Part shown: positions 50,288 to 60,025 of the stretch, piece by piece
How the letters are laid out: the number at the start of each line of letters is the position of its first letter
Numbering within the stretch: the first letter of the stretch is position 1
NCBI RefSeq assembly: GCF_900108225.1
Contig: NZ_FNUZ01000009.1
Location: 1-64,000, forward strand
Direction of reading: 5' to 3'
From: Thalassococcus halodurans
GTDB taxonomy: Bacteria > Pseudomonadota > Alphaproteobacteria > Rhodobacterales > Rhodobacteraceae
Length of the DNA stretch: 64,000 nt
Position numbers and translations under genes: made by a program
Notes under the pieces: generated by a model
The model's input: only the letters and a program-made list of their open reading frames with translations
What the model was told of the DNA's origin: nothing
Database searches by the model: none

Positions 50288-51100
50288 TCACCCGGTCGAA
50301 GCCGCGCAGCGGGCGGGCAGCGGTTCGGTTTCCGTCACGCCTAGCCTAGCACCGGCTAGGTGTCCTGCTGTCATCACCCGCACCCGCGCATCCTCATCAA
50401 TGAAACCCCGCGCGAGGTGTTGATTAACACCGCATCCGGCTTCATCATGCGCAGTTCGGCCTCGCAGATCATTCCTCGTGTCAGCGCGTTCAACGGCACA
50501 TGGAGGCTCACCAACATCACACATGGCCAGAAGCTCAGCGCGTTTCACCAGCCCCACGCCCGTAGGTGCGGTGTCCGGTATCAGGAACGGATCGTGCACC
50601 AGTATCTGTGCCGGATCTGTGCCGGCTCGAACGCCAACTGTCGCTCGATCACCCGGTCCTATCCGCCCCGAATCGATCAATCCGATCGCCCGGCCTCGCA
50701 CCATCCGCGCAAATATCTGTTGCGGTCGGCCCGCATTCTCGCGCAGCAGGCGCTCGGATTCATGCAGCCGGTACAGCAGCACCAGCATCAGCATCCCTAT
50801 CGCTTCGGGCATCCCCAAAAAGTTCTCGGGCGTTACACCATTCGTCACGATCAGACCGCGCGCGGCACAGGCCTCCCAGATCTCCCGCACCCACCCCGAT
50901 CGTTGGAAGTACTAGCGCCCGCAGCCGTGGCGAGGCGTCCAGATCCGCGTCGCTCAGCCCCGACCGCGAACTGACCACGATGATAGCAACGTCCGACAGC
51001 AGCGCCTGCCGCTGTTCCTCCGTCAGCCGCAGCGGAACACCTAGGGTGATCTGGGGGCCGCGAACGACCTCCCAGCCTTCGGTCCGCAGACGATCCGAAC
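50288..51100 (-). pseudogene. Decayed D-2-hydroxyacid dehydrogenase
   Basis: Fragments of a hydroxyacid dehydrogenase occur in shifting frames: EGWEVVRGPQITLGVPLRLTEEQRQALLSD and VVSSRSGLSDADLDASPRLRALVLPTIGV (51095-50930), then IVTNGVTPENFLGMPEAIG and LMLVLLYRLHESERLLREN (50860-50700). Frameshifts and unlike stretches break it. It is fused at its 5' end to the TPP enzyme remnant. Confidence 0.65.
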
Positions 51101-52089
51101 CCTCGAAGTCCAGTGGGTGACGGAAGTGCCACGCCTCGCCCGCCCAGCCCAACGGCAAACACACAAAGCTGGCACAGACACCTTCCAGACCTTCGCCAAG
51201 CGCCCCGGCCTGCGTCATGATATCAAGCTCAACCTCTGCATCGGGGGCGTTCAGCGCAGGTTTGATCGGTAAATCACCGGGCATCTCGCCCGCCCCTACA
51301 CCCAGAGCATCGGCAATCGCATGCATCGCAACATCCGGACCGCAGGCAGCGCTTGATGCTCCATCCCCCAGCCATTGTGCAGCTGATAATCCAGCGACGC
51401 CTGGATCACCTGCGCCTTCACATCGCCCGCCAGTTTCAGCGTGCCCGCGACATCCAGCCAGTCCAGGCTCAGGATCACATCCGCCTCGCGCAGCACCGCG
51501 CCCGCCGCATCGTCAATGAAGAAGGCCGGTTTGCCGCGATGCTGCGGGTGATCCGTCGGGAAGGACGCCCCGTTCCGGATATCCGTCAGAACCTTCGCCC
51601 CAGCGCCTTGGCGTTCTTCGGCAGATCTGCCGCCCGCGCCACTCCTTCGGCCGAGGGTGCCGCCGGAGGCGACGGCTGGTAACGCGCAAAATCTGGCAAC
51701 TCCGGTGCCTTCTCGTGCTGCTTTTCCTGGATCGACACGTCGAAGTTCACATAGGTCGGGCCTTTCGGTTCGCTCCACGCGATTACATCCGCACGCAACA
51801 TCGATTCCAGCGCCGCATCAACCGGCCCCGTCGCCCCATAAATCAGAACCGGCACACGGTCGCAGCACACGTTGAAGATCGCCATCGTACCATGCATCAG
51901 ACCCACGTTGCTGTGCAGGATCACCGCCAATGGCTCCCCCGCCACCTTCGCATAGCCATGCGCAATCGCAACCGCATGCTCTTCGTGCAGACACAACAGC
52001 ATCTGCGGATCTTCATTGCCAAGGTGGTTCACAAGGCTGTCGTGCAAACCCCGAAAGCTCGACCCCGGGTTCAGTGCAACATACTTCAC
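51100..52089 (-). pseudogene. Decayed thiamine-pyrophosphate enzyme (acetolactate-synthase-like)
   Basis: The 5' frame (51586-52089) encodes the PYR domain start: GSSFRGLHDSLVNHLGNED, LHEEHAVAIAHGYAKVAGEP (catalytic Glu) and HSNVGLMHGTMAIFNV. After GATGPVDAA about 30 residues seem deleted. A frameshift near 51600 moves to AKVLTDIRNGASFPTDHP, another near 51320 to LPLGWAGEAWHFRHPLDF. The TPP-binding C-terminal domain is gone. The start lies at the ATG 52089. Confidence 0.75.
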
Positions 52090-52327
52090 TCACCCCCAAA
52101 CCTCGCAATATATCCGCAAATACATCGCTACCCCACACCCCCAAACTATCCGACGATACTGGGCGCTCAACCTGATACAGCCTGTGGTCTGTCATGTGTC
52201 TTGACCTTTCCTTATGAAGTGTTGATGCAACAGCGCCCCATTTTGAAAGGCGTACGCAATAGGTATCCATTGCCCGCCGAAAGGGCGGGCATTTTGCATT
52301 TCAGACGGTCTGGAGCGGCTCAGAGGA

Positions 52328-53179
52328 TCAGAAATCCAAACCGAAATCGACGGTTCCCGCCGAATGGGTCAAAGCACCGGAGGAAATATAATCCACATTT
52401 GCCGATGCGATTTCGCGCAAACGGCCAAGGGTCACATTCCCGCTGGCTTCGGTCTTCGCCCGCCCGTCAATGCGCTTTACAGCTTCGGCCATGTCTTCGG
52501 TCGACATATTGTCGAACATGATGACATCTGCGCCCCCGGTCTGAAGCACCTCGTCCAACTGATGCAAACCGTCGATCTCGATCTCTACCACGACCATGTG
52601 ACCCACATTTCGTTGAACGGCTTCCAGCACCTGTTTGATGCCACCAGCCGCTGCGATATGGTTGTCCTTGATCAGGATCGCATCGGACAGGGAAAACCGA
52701 TGATTGTGGCCGCCGCCATGCAAAATGGCGAGCTTTTCGACAAGTTTCAGCCCCGGTGTGGTTTTGCGTGTACAGGTGATACGTGTCTTGGTACCCGCAA
52801 GCTCCTGAACATAGGACGCTGTCAAGGTTGCCGTCCCAGACAACCGTCCGGCAAAGTTCAGGGCAACACGCTCTGCGGCAAGGATCGACGCCGCCGATCC
52901 CTCTATACGCATCAACGTATCGCCCGCTTTGCAGGCCGTACCATCCGCCACGACAGTCTCGACCACAAGATTGGGATCAATCAGCCGAAACGCGAGAGAG
53001 GCCACCTGCATCCCAGAAACAACCGCGTCCTGCCGTGCACGCATTTGCGCCTTGTAGCGCGTGCCTTCAGGCAGAACGGAACGGGTTGTCACGTCGCCTG
53101 CGGCACCCAGGTCCTCCATAATAGCGTTCCGAACCATGGGTTCGAGGATGATATCGGGGACGTTCGCAACATTGCTCAT
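52328..53179 (-). CDS. nadC: Quinolinate phosphoribosyltransferase
   Basis: 283 residues. Motifs: IMEDLGAAGDVTTRSVLPEG (21-40), AERVALNFAGRLSGTATLT, ITCTRKTTPGLKLVEKLAILHGGGHNHR (catalytic Lys/His/Arg cluster, read in parts), ILIKDNHIAAAGGI, and EIEIDGLHQLDEVL. Makes nicotinate mononucleotide from quinolinate and PRPP in NAD synthesis. An unusual location in a catabolic plasmid cluster: phthalate is a quinolinate analogue known to bind this enzyme, so a second copy may protect NAD synthesis. The gene looks intact and lies 126 bp after the ALDH locus. Confidence 0.9.
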   Translation of the reverse strand: MSNVANVPDIILEPMVRNAIMEDLGAAGDVTTRSVLPEGTRYKAQMRARQDAVVSGMQVASLAFRLIDPNLVVETVVADGTACKAGDTLMRIEGSAASILAAERVALNFAGRLSGTATLTASYVQELAGTKTRITCTRKTTPGLKLVEKLAILHGGGHNHRFSLSDAILIKDNHIAAAGGIKQVLEAVQRNVGHMVVVEIEIDGLHQLDEVLQTGGADVIMFDNMSTEDMAEAVKRIDGRAKTEASGNVTLGRLREIASANVDYISSGALTHSAGTVDFGLDF

Positions 53180-53305
53180 TATTTTTTAGATCCTTATCGG
53201 TTTGCAAAAGGGGCAGGAAGGGATGGCCTCATCCCGGCCAAAGCAATCAATACAGAAAAAGCTTTTGGATCCCAGACCCCGTTCGCACATTACCTACGCA
53301 CCGGG

Positions 53306-54772
53306 TCACTGACCCGACAGATTGATATGCACATTCTTTTCATGGGTGAAGGAAATCAGTTCGCCAATACCTACTTCGCGCCCGATACCCGATTGCTTGA
53401 CCCCACCGAACGGGGCACCAAGGAAATGCCGACCGACTTCGTTAACCCAAACAAACCCGGCCTCGACGCGTGCAGCCGTACGATGAGCCATCACCAGATC
53501 CCGAGTCCAAATTGCACAGGGCAGCCCAAGCTCAAGTGCATTGACCTCGTTCAGCATGGAATCTTCGTCCGACCATTTGCGAACCGCAAGAACTGGCCCG
53601 AAAATCTCTTCACGGGCGATACGCATCTGCGGCGTTACATCCGCAAAAATCGTCGGCGCGATAAAGCTGCCTTTCGCCAGCGGACTATCCGTGACCGCAT
53701 AACCGCCAGTAACGGCGCGCGCACCCTCACTTTTGGCAGAGTCAATGAAACCCATGACCCGGTCGAACTGCGCACGGCTGACAATCGTGCCTATCGTGGT
53801 TTCAGGATCCGTCGGAACGCCCGGCTTATATCTTTCAACAGACTCGGCCAGATAGGAAATGACTTCGTCGTGGATATCCTCGTACAGGAATGCGCGACTT
53901 ATCGAGCCACAGGACTGGCCGCACCAGCCAAAGTTCATTCTAGCGACAATCGCGTCCGCAATCTTTTTCGGATCACTGTCGGGATAGGCAATCAGCGCGT
54001 TCTTGCCACCCAGTTCCAGCAGTACAGGTTTGCCCGTAGCGCTGGCGCTTCGCATCACAGCCCGGCCAGCCGACACAGAGCCAATAAGCGTGACCTTTGC
54101 AGCGCCAAGGTGCTCGGCCAGGCCAGCACCTGCCTCTAGATCACCCGGCAACACGTTGAATGTGCCTTTGGGCATCAGGCCATAAACAATCTCTGCCAGG
54201 CGCTATGCAGACAAAGGCGCCTGTACCTGCGGCTTGATGATGACAGCGTTCCCTGCCGCCAAAGGCGCCGCCACTTTACCGCCACAAAACATGAACGGAT
54301 GATTGAACGCCAGGATACGTGCCACAACACTAAGCGGCTGGCGCAGGGTCATATTCACCCGATCCGGCCCCAAAGGGATCGTGTCGCCCTTCATTTCAGT
54401 CACAAGACCGGCGAAAAACTCCATCTGGGCCGCCGCGATGGCCGCGTCGCCGCGCACCTCGGTATATGGGTTGCCGCAATTGGCCGCGTCCATCATCGCA
54501 AGCTCATCTCCGCGCTTGTGCAAGAGAGCCGCGATTTCCTGCAGAATACTGGCACGCTCAAGAGGAGCAACATCACGCCATTCCTTCAAACACGCAGGCG
54601 CTACGTCCACCTCGGCCCGGGTCGCCGCAGCCACTAATCCGATCAGCTGACCTGTGCCCGGGTTAAAAGTCTCCTCGTAATTTCCTGCGCTTGGCGGAAC
54701 CCATGCGCCCCCACAATACAGCTGCTCCTTACCAGAGAGAGCATGGTTTGCATCCATATTCACCATGCGCAT
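53306..54772 (-). pseudogene. NAD-dependent aldehyde dehydrogenase with one in-frame TAG
   Basis: A single frame of 488 codons interrupted by TAG at about 54205-54203, between PQVQAPLSA and RLAEIVYGL. The rest is a normal ALDH: LYCGGAWVPPSAGNYEETFNP, LAFNHPFMFCGGKVAAPLAAG, VTLIGSVSAGRAVM, ELGGKNALI (Glu), FGWCGQSCGS (Cys), and GPVLAVRKWSDED. No frameshift is seen, so the change is recent. It has a TTAGNNNNCTAA operator (54806-54817) at its promoter, so it belonged to the regulon. Confidence 0.85.
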
Positions 54773-54805
54773 ATGACGTTTCCTCCCGCGATTGCCCTTG
54801 ATTAC

Positions 54806-54817
54806 TTAGATTACTAA
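54806..54817 (-). promoter_or_regulatory. MarR-type operator upstream of the ALDH locus
   Basis: TTAGTAATCTAA on the coding strand, 7 nt after a -35-like TTGGTT (54830-54825). Same placement as at pht2 and pht3. Confidence 0.6.
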
Positions 54818-55051
54818 TATATTCAACCAATGAACCCCATCGCCTGCCAAGTGAAATCGTTGCGCGTATGAAAGGTTTTCGCCGGGCGGCACGCAGGTTA
54901 GCTGCCCTGTCAGGCACCCCCCACCGGGTGCCGCTGATCGCTAGCGCATCGGCTGGGGTGACTAATGCCTTCCAAGCTACCAACATTCAAGTGAAATATT
55001 GGACCCTCCACTAGCAAGCAAATTACCGCCATACGCTCACTATCTGCTATA

Positions 55052-55063
55052 TTAGATCACTAA
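55052..55063. promoter_or_regulatory. Orphan copy of the MarR-type operator
   Basis: TTAGATCACTAA, a full match to TTAGNNNNCTAA, in an AT-rich 320-bp gap between the ALDH locus and the T4SS. No obvious regulon gene starts next to it, apart from a doubtful frame at 55089. Confidence 0.5.
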
Positions 55064-55088
55064 TTATTCGCGTAAATACTCTCTTGGA

Positions 55089-55313
55089 TTGAATTATTTT
55101 CTGGGCATTCAATTGATTAAGAAAAAGACAGCCTGGCCCTTTCAGGAAGGGTTTATCATCAACGGAACGGCGGAAACCCATGTGTTTACCGACTACCGCT
55201 GGAATGATGGAAGCGTGAGCCGCCGCCAGTTTGTGGATCCAAACAGTTACGACCACACGCGTATCACAGTACGGCCGATTTCACTAAAGCTGCCAAGCAG
55301 CCAGGATCAGTAG
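55089..55313 (+). CDS. Doubtful small ORF or gene tail
   Basis: 74 codons with protein-like composition (GFIINGTAETHVFTDYRWN, VSRRQFVDPNSYDHTRITV). No ribosome-binding site is convincing, and I do not recognise the family. It begins 26 bp after an operator copy, so it may be the relic of a regulon gene whose body was lost at the T4SS junction. Confidence 0.3.
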   Translation: MNYFLGIQLIKKKTAWPFQEGFIINGTAETHVFTDYRWNDGSVSRRQFVDPNSYDHTRITVRPISLKLPSSQDQ

Positions 55314-55885
55314 GAGAACCACTCCGAGTGACCCACCGTGCCCTCGTAGTCTCCGTATTCGACCATGATGCTGCGCAAATAGAAGTACGAGGAACTTCCG
55401 CCGCTCGGAAAGGCAATCTCCTGCCCGCTTTCCGAGATGAATGTCACGGGCCAGGGCGTGTGGGATCGGTAGACCCGCTGGATGTACCGGCAGGTGCGGT
55501 TCTCTCGGTCGCAGGAACGAAGCGACCAGTCCCAATACCGATCACCTCCCCTTTCTCTATAGGCTTGACCGGTGAACCAGATCACATGGGTCCGGTTCAG
55601 CCATTCGTATTCAGGCAAGTTGGTGTCGAGCTCGCCCTCGCCGCCGGGTCCGCCCAGTTCGGCCGGCACATGGGCAAAGGTGCAGACCCCGAAGGGCGGC
55701 AGGCTCGGCCAGGGTGTGATGCGGCGGATCATGGTGCGATAGGCGCGCGCGCAGACCGCGCTCGGGGGGAAGCCTCCCGCCATGCAGAGCATGATGGCGC
55801 AGTCGACGTCATAGGCCCGCGCTTTCTCCGGGGCTCCGAACACCGCCATCACTCCCATTGCAGCTGCCATCATCTGTCGCTTCAT
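55307..55885 (-). CDS. Exported protein resembling TrbM/KikA
   Basis: 192 residues from the ATG at 55885-55883. Signal peptide (KRQMMAAAMGVMAVFGAPEKARA), then a Cys-rich start CAIMLCMAGGFPPSAVCARAYRTM and WPSLPPFGVC, the pattern of the TrbM/KikA conjugation family. The C-terminal half (WDWSLRSCDRENRTCRYIQ) carries further cysteines likely in disulphides. It faces away from the virB operon, 130 bp from its first gene. A role in mating-pair formation is plausible. Confidence 0.6.
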   Translation of the reverse strand: MKRQMMAAAMGVMAVFGAPEKARAYDVDCAIMLCMAGGFPPSAVCARAYRTMIRRITPWPSLPPFGVCTFAHVPAELGGPGGEGELDTNLPEYEWLNRTHVIWFTGQAYRERGGDRYWDWSLRSCDRENRTCRYIQRVYRSHTPWPVTFISESGQEIAFPSGGSSSYFYLRSIMVEYGDYEGTVGHSEWFSY

Positions 55886-56017
55886 GTCGCTCTCCCGCAA
55901 AAGTTGCGCAGACTATCGCGCAATATGTGTTTATCTGCAATATGTCGTATTGACTCCATATGACTTTATGGCCTTAGTGTCGTGAAGTAGAAGGGCTCTC
56001 GTGGGGAGAGTCCGAAC

Positions 56018-56332
56018 ATGCCGATAGCGCGCAACCAGATCCTGATCACCATCGATGGTGTCAAAGACCTGTCCGAGAAGGGCATAGCGTTCCGCTGCCG
56101 GTATGAACTCGTGGGGTTCACGGACGATGGCAAGCCGCGCTACCAGTGCATCTACCTGCGCGAGGGCGAGCCGGAAGCCATTCTGGTCTCGACCCGGATC
56201 ACCCCGCACGGGCCAGAGCCGCGGTATTTCAACATATGGCCGGGACTCTTCAAACATCATCTCGAGTTCGGTGACGGGCGCGATCTGCGCTTTGGTCCTG
56301 ACTACAGCATTACCCTCGAGGAGCGCGGCTGA
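56018..56332 (+). CDS. Small T4SS-linked protein, unrecognised
   Basis: 104 residues with no signal peptide: [40 protein letters not shown] (split after GFTD) and a C-terminal [15 protein letters not shown]. It overlaps the start of virB1 by about 60 bp and leads the operon. I do not recognise the family; a regulatory or coupling role is possible. Confidence 0.6.
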   Translation: MPIARNQILITIDGVKDLSEKGIAFRCRYELVGFTDDGKPRYQCIYLREGEPEAILVSTRITPHGPEPRYFNIWPGLFKHHLEFGDGRDLRFGPDYSITLEERG

Positions 56333-56969
56333 CGTCATCGCCTTCGGCCGCGACGGGACAGCCCGGACCTCGGGCTGGACCTTTCATGGCGAACGACCTG
56401 CCTGGGCGGGGCTGGGTGATAGCGCTGAGGCCGGGGTGGTTCTTGCCTCGCTGGATGCCACACCGCCGTCCGGACGCGACGACATCCTCTCCCTGATCCG
56501 CACGACTGCTGACCGGTACCAGGGGAACCGCGCCCTGCGGCAAGTCGGCCTCGATGAGGACGACTGGCTGGTCCTTTTCCAAGCCCTGGTCGAGGCCGAA
56601 AGCAGCTACAATCCGACTGCCGTGAGCCCCAAGGGTGCCTATGGTCTTGGCCAGCTGATGCCGGATACTGCCCGTGCGCTCGGCGTCGATCCGCGCGATC
56701 CCTCACAGAACCTCGACGGCGCCGCACGCTATCTGCTCGCGCAGCTGGCCACATTCAAGGACATCAACCTGGCGCTCGCAGCCTATAATGCCGGGCCGCA
56801 CCGCGTGGTCGAGTATTCCGGCACCCCGCCTTTCACCGAGACTCGCGACTACATCGCGCGCATCCATCGGATCCGGTCCCGGCTGGCGGGTGCGCCTTTT
56901 TCCGCGCCGGATATCCGTGTCGCGACCCGCGTGCCTGCCCGCGCGCCGGTCCTTATCGAACTTCAGTAA
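56271..56969 (+). CDS. virB1: VirB1-like lytic transglycosylase
   Basis: About 232 residues from the GTG at 56271 (start uncertain). It begins with a signal peptide-like [19 protein letters not shown]. The SLT domain follows: [18 protein letters not shown] with the catalytic Glu in [25 protein letters not shown], and [18 protein letters not shown]. It opens peptidoglycan for T4SS assembly. The next gene is the VirB2 pilin, 16 bp downstream. Confidence 0.85.
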   Translation: MTGAICALVLTTALPSRSAADVIAFGRDGTARTSGWTFHGERPAWAGLGDSAEAGVVLASLDATPPSGRDDILSLIRTTADRYQGNRALRQVGLDEDDWLVLFQALVEAESSYNPTAVSPKGAYGLGQLMPDTARALGVDPRDPSQNLDGAARYLLAQLATFKDINLALAAYNAGPHRVVEYSGTPPFTETRDYIARIHRIRSRLAGAPFSAPDIRVATRVPARAPVLIELQ

Positions 56970-56985
56970 AACAAGGGAACTTCGC

Positions 56986-57267
56986 ATGCTTCGACATCGC
57001 CTCAGCCGCCTCTTGCCTGCCGCCACAACCCTGGCGGCTTTCGCAACGCCCGTCCTCGCGCAAGACTTGTCACCGATCCAGACCATGCTGGAAACCGTCG
57101 AGGCCGCGCTGACCGGTCCCATCGGGATCGCGGTCGCCACGCTCGCGGTCATCGGCACCGGTTTCATGTGCATGATGGGACGGCTGAACTGGGGCTGGTT
57201 CGCCTCGGTCATCATCGGGATCGTGCTGATCTTCTCGGCCGGCACCATCGTCGACGGCTTCTCGTGA
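56986..57267 (+). CDS. virB2: VirB2/TrbC-family pilin
   Basis: 93 residues with a long signal peptide (LSRLLPAATTLAAFATPVLA), a short mature start (QDLSPIQTMLETVEAAL) and two hydrophobic helices (GPIGIAVATLAVIGTGFMCMMG and FASVIIGIVLIFSAGTIVDGF, read in parts). Size, signal and two-helix form fit the conjugative pilus subunit. It is preceded by an AAGGGAAC ribosome-binding site. Confidence 0.88.
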   Translation: MLRHRLSRLLPAATTLAAFATPVLAQDLSPIQTMLETVEAALTGPIGIAVATLAVIGTGFMCMMGRLNWGWFASVIIGIVLIFSAGTIVDGFS

Positions 57268-57378
57268 CATTCCGGCAAAATAGCGTCCTACGAGCGACCC
57301 GAACGCGTTGTGCTACGCAAACGCTGCCTCGGGCCCCTCTCCGGACACACATTTCCTTCTAAGCCGGAATATCACCCA

Positions 57379-57657
57379 ATGGCAGAACGATCTCCCCTCT
57401 TTCTGGGCCTCGCCCGTCCGCCCAAGTATCTGGGTCTCCCTGTCGGATACCTCGTGGTTCTGGCGACCGGGGTCGTTCTGCCGTTCATCTGGACGAAGTC
57501 GATGGTGTTCTTCCTGATCGGGATTGTCGCCTATCCGATCCTCTGGTTCGTCGCCGACCGCGAGCCGCATTTCTTCGAGGTCCTGCGCGTCTCCTACGGC
57601 TCTGTGCGCGCGACGAAGAACCGGGCCCTGCATGGAGGCGACAGCTTTGGCGCGTGA
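57379..57657 (+). CDS. virB3: VirB3 inner-membrane protein
   Basis: 92 residues. VirB3 start PLFLGLARPPKYLGLPVGYL, two membrane helices (VVLATGVVLPFIW, VFFLIGIVAYPILWFVA), then the conserved basic end DREPHFFEVLRVSY. It overlaps virB4 by 26 nt, as usual for the pair, and acts in pilus assembly. Confidence 0.88.
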   Translation: MAERSPLFLGLARPPKYLGLPVGYLVVLATGVVLPFIWTKSMVFFLIGIVAYPILWFVADREPHFFEVLRVSYGSVRATKNRALHGGDSFGA

Positions 57658-60025
57658 TGCGGGCACCCTTTCTTCCTTCGGGACCGCCTTGCATCACGCC
57701 GGCGGCGGCGAGTTCGCGCGGGAGAGCTATCTGGCCGAGCACCTGCCGTATTTCGCGCTCACGGATGACGATGTCATGGTGCTGCGAGAAGGCGATCTCC
57801 TCGCAACCATGCGCCTCGATGGTCTCAATCCGATGACCACTGAGGACGCCCGGCTCGACGCGCTCAAGCGCGCGGTTGCCGCCATCGTCGCCCAGACCGG
57901 CAATGCCTTCGGTTTCTACATACACCGGATCTCCGTGCCGCAAAATCTCGGGATGCGCCCCATCGAGGGCGACAGCTTCGCCGCCGCGATCGATGCGCGG
58001 TGGCAGTCCCATGTGAAAAACCTGCGCCCCGCCAAGCGCCAGCTTTATCTCAGCGTCATCCGGCGGCCCGACATCTCGGCGCGCATTCCGCTCCTTCGGG
58101 CACTGGCCCGCAAGGCCTGGGTCAAGGACCGCGCGACACGGATGCAGGAGTTGAACGAGGTCATGGGCTTCTTCGAGGTGGCGCTTGCGTCGGCCAATCC
58201 GGTCAGACTCACGAAAGCTGGCGGCGAATGGCTGGGCTATCTCAATACGCTGAACGCCGGCAGCTTCTCCCCCATCGCCTTCGGGCAAAGTGCCTTGCCC
58301 CTCTCGCACACCCTGAGCAATTGCCGCGCGACCTTTGATGGCGACGTGGCCACCCTGACCGATGCAGTGACTGGGCGGGTCAAATACGGCGCGCTCTTCT
58401 CAATGAAGACCTATCCCGCACTGACCGACGTCACGCTGCTCGACGCGCTCGACCTGCCCCTCGACATCGTGCTCACGAACTCCTTCAGCCCGATCCCGAA
58501 CAACATCATGGCCGAACGCATCCAGCGGATCATTCGTCAGATGCACGCCTCAGACGATGCCGCCGTGTCCCTGCGCGAACAGCTGGGACAAGCCGCCGAT
58601 GATCAGGAGGCAGGACGCATCGCCTTTGGCGACCACCACCTGTCGATCGCCGTCTACGCCCCGGGCCGCGACACGCTCGAACGGGCCGCCGCCCAGATCA
58701 AGCGCGTGGGCCAGGAAATCATGTCGGTGATCGTGCGGGAGAACATGGCGCTGAAAGCCACCTACTTCGCGCAATCCCCCGGCAATTTCGGCTACCGCGC
58801 CCGCAAGACGCCGATCTCCTCGATCAACTTCGCCGACTTCGCGGCGCTTCACGGCAGCGTCGAGGGACGTGGCCCGGACCAATCCCCCTGGGGCCAAACC
58901 ATCTCGGTCCTGCCCACGGTCGGCACCTCTGGCTATCGCTTCAATTTCCATGAGGCGGGCAGCCCGGACAAGGAGCCGACCGTTGGCCATACGCTTGTGC
59001 TCGGGCGCACCGGCACCGGCAAGACGCTCACCACCGCCTTCCTCGCGGCCCAAGCGCAGCGGGTTGGCGCGCGGCTCTTTTTCTTCGACAAGGATCACGG
59101 CCTCGAAATGGCGGTGCGCGCGCTTGGTGGCCGCTATAATGAAATCCGCGCGGGCGTGCCGACGGGGTTGAACCCGCTTGCCACGGAGACGGACGAGCGC
59201 GGCCGCGCCTGGCTCTCGGACTGGCTCGCGACCCTTCTCACGCGGAATGGCACGCTCTCGGGCGAGCAATCCCGCCACATCCAGAGCGCGGTCGGCCAGA
59301 ACGCCGATGCGGGCGCGGCGTTGCAGCGCTTTGTCAGTTTCGAGACGCTGTTTCAGTCGCTCGATGATGATGGCGAGCTGCAGTCCCGCGTTGCCGAATG
59401 GGCGCCGGGTGGACGTTACGGATGGGTTTTCGACGAACCCGAGCGGGGCGCGGGCCTCAATCTCGCGGGTAACATCGTCGGGTTTGACATGACCGAAATC
59501 CTCGACATGACGACCGAGCGCATGGCGGTGCTCTCCTACATCTTCCGCCAAATCGAACGCGTGGTCGAGGATCGCCGCCCCACCATCATCGTGCTCGACG
59601 AAGCCTGGAAGCTCTTGGACGATCCGTATTTCGGGGCGCGGCTCGAAAACTGGCTGGTGACGCTTCGGAAGATGAACTGCGTCGTGATCATGATGACGCA
59701 GTATCCGAGCCAGTTGCGCGACAGCCGCGTCGGCAAGACCATCGTCGAGACGGTGCCGACGCAGATCCTCTTCCCGAACGATCGTGCTGCTGTCTCCGAT
59801 TACGATTTCCTGCGCGTGAACGCCAAGGAGGCCGCGCTCCTCGTCCAGCCCACCGTCGGCCAGCGCATCGCCCTTGTCCGCTCGGCGGGCGACAGCGTCT
59901 TCGTCGACGCCGACCTCTCCGCCTTGGGCAACCTCCTTCCCATCCTTGGCGGCGGCGCCACCGGAGAGGCCCGCGTGCCCGCCGATTGGCGCGCCAATCC
60001 CGATTTCTGGAGACATGTGATATGA
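57632..60025 (+). CDS. virB4: VirB4 T4SS ATPase
   Basis: 797 residues from the ATG at 57632. The N-terminal CagE/VirB4 domain (TLSSFGTALHHAGG, HRISVPQNLGMRPIEGDSFA) precedes the ATPase: Walker A VLGRTGTGKTLTTAFLAAQ (about 455-475), RPTIIVLDEAWKLLDDP (Walker B, about 650), MMTQYPSQLRDS. It powers pilus assembly and substrate transfer. Ends in a 4-nt overlap (ATGA) with the lipoprotein gene. Confidence 0.93.
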   Translation: MEATALARDAGTLSSFGTALHHAGGGEFARESYLAEHLPYFALTDDDVMVLREGDLLATMRLDGLNPMTTEDARLDALKRAVAAIVAQTGNAFGFYIHRISVPQNLGMRPIEGDSFAAAIDARWQSHVKNLRPAKRQLYLSVIRRPDISARIPLLRALARKAWVKDRATRMQELNEVMGFFEVALASANPVRLTKAGGEWLGYLNTLNAGSFSPIAFGQSALPLSHTLSNCRATFDGDVATLTDAVTGRVKYGALFSMKTYPALTDVTLLDALDLPLDIVLTNSFSPIPNNIMAERIQRIIRQMHASDDAAVSLREQLGQAADDQEAGRIAFGDHHLSIAVYAPGRDTLERAAAQIKRVGQEIMSVIVRENMALKATYFAQSPGNFGYRARKTPISSINFADFAALHGSVEGRGPDQSPWGQTISVLPTVGTSGYRFNFHEAGSPDKEPTVGHTLVLGRTGTGKTLTTAFLAAQAQRVGARLFFFDKDHGLEMAVRALGGRYNEIRAGVPTGLNPLATETDERGRAWLSDWLATLLTRNGTLSGEQSRHIQSAVGQNADAGAALQRFVSFETLFQSLDDDGELQSRVAEWAPGGRYGWVFDEPERGAGLNLAGNIVGFDMTEILDMTTERMAVLSYIFRQIERVVEDRRPTIIVLDEAWKLLDDPYFGARLENWLVTLRKMNCVVIMMTQYPSQLRDSRVGKTIVETVPTQILFPNDRAAVSDYDFLRVNAKEAALLVQPTVGQRIALVRSAGDSVFVDADLSALGNLLPILGGGATGEARVPADWRANPDFWRHVI

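Noticed and set aside
50360-50974. Plus-strand frames in the decayed dehydrogenase region
   Set aside because: They run opposite to recognisable dehydrogenase fragments and show no independent domain.
37650-54205. Genetic-code change with TAG as sense codon
   Set aside because: The affected genes are neighbours in a decaying, IS-rich region; the IS3 case replaces a lysine, and other genes such as the effector and DUF1403 end normally at TAG.
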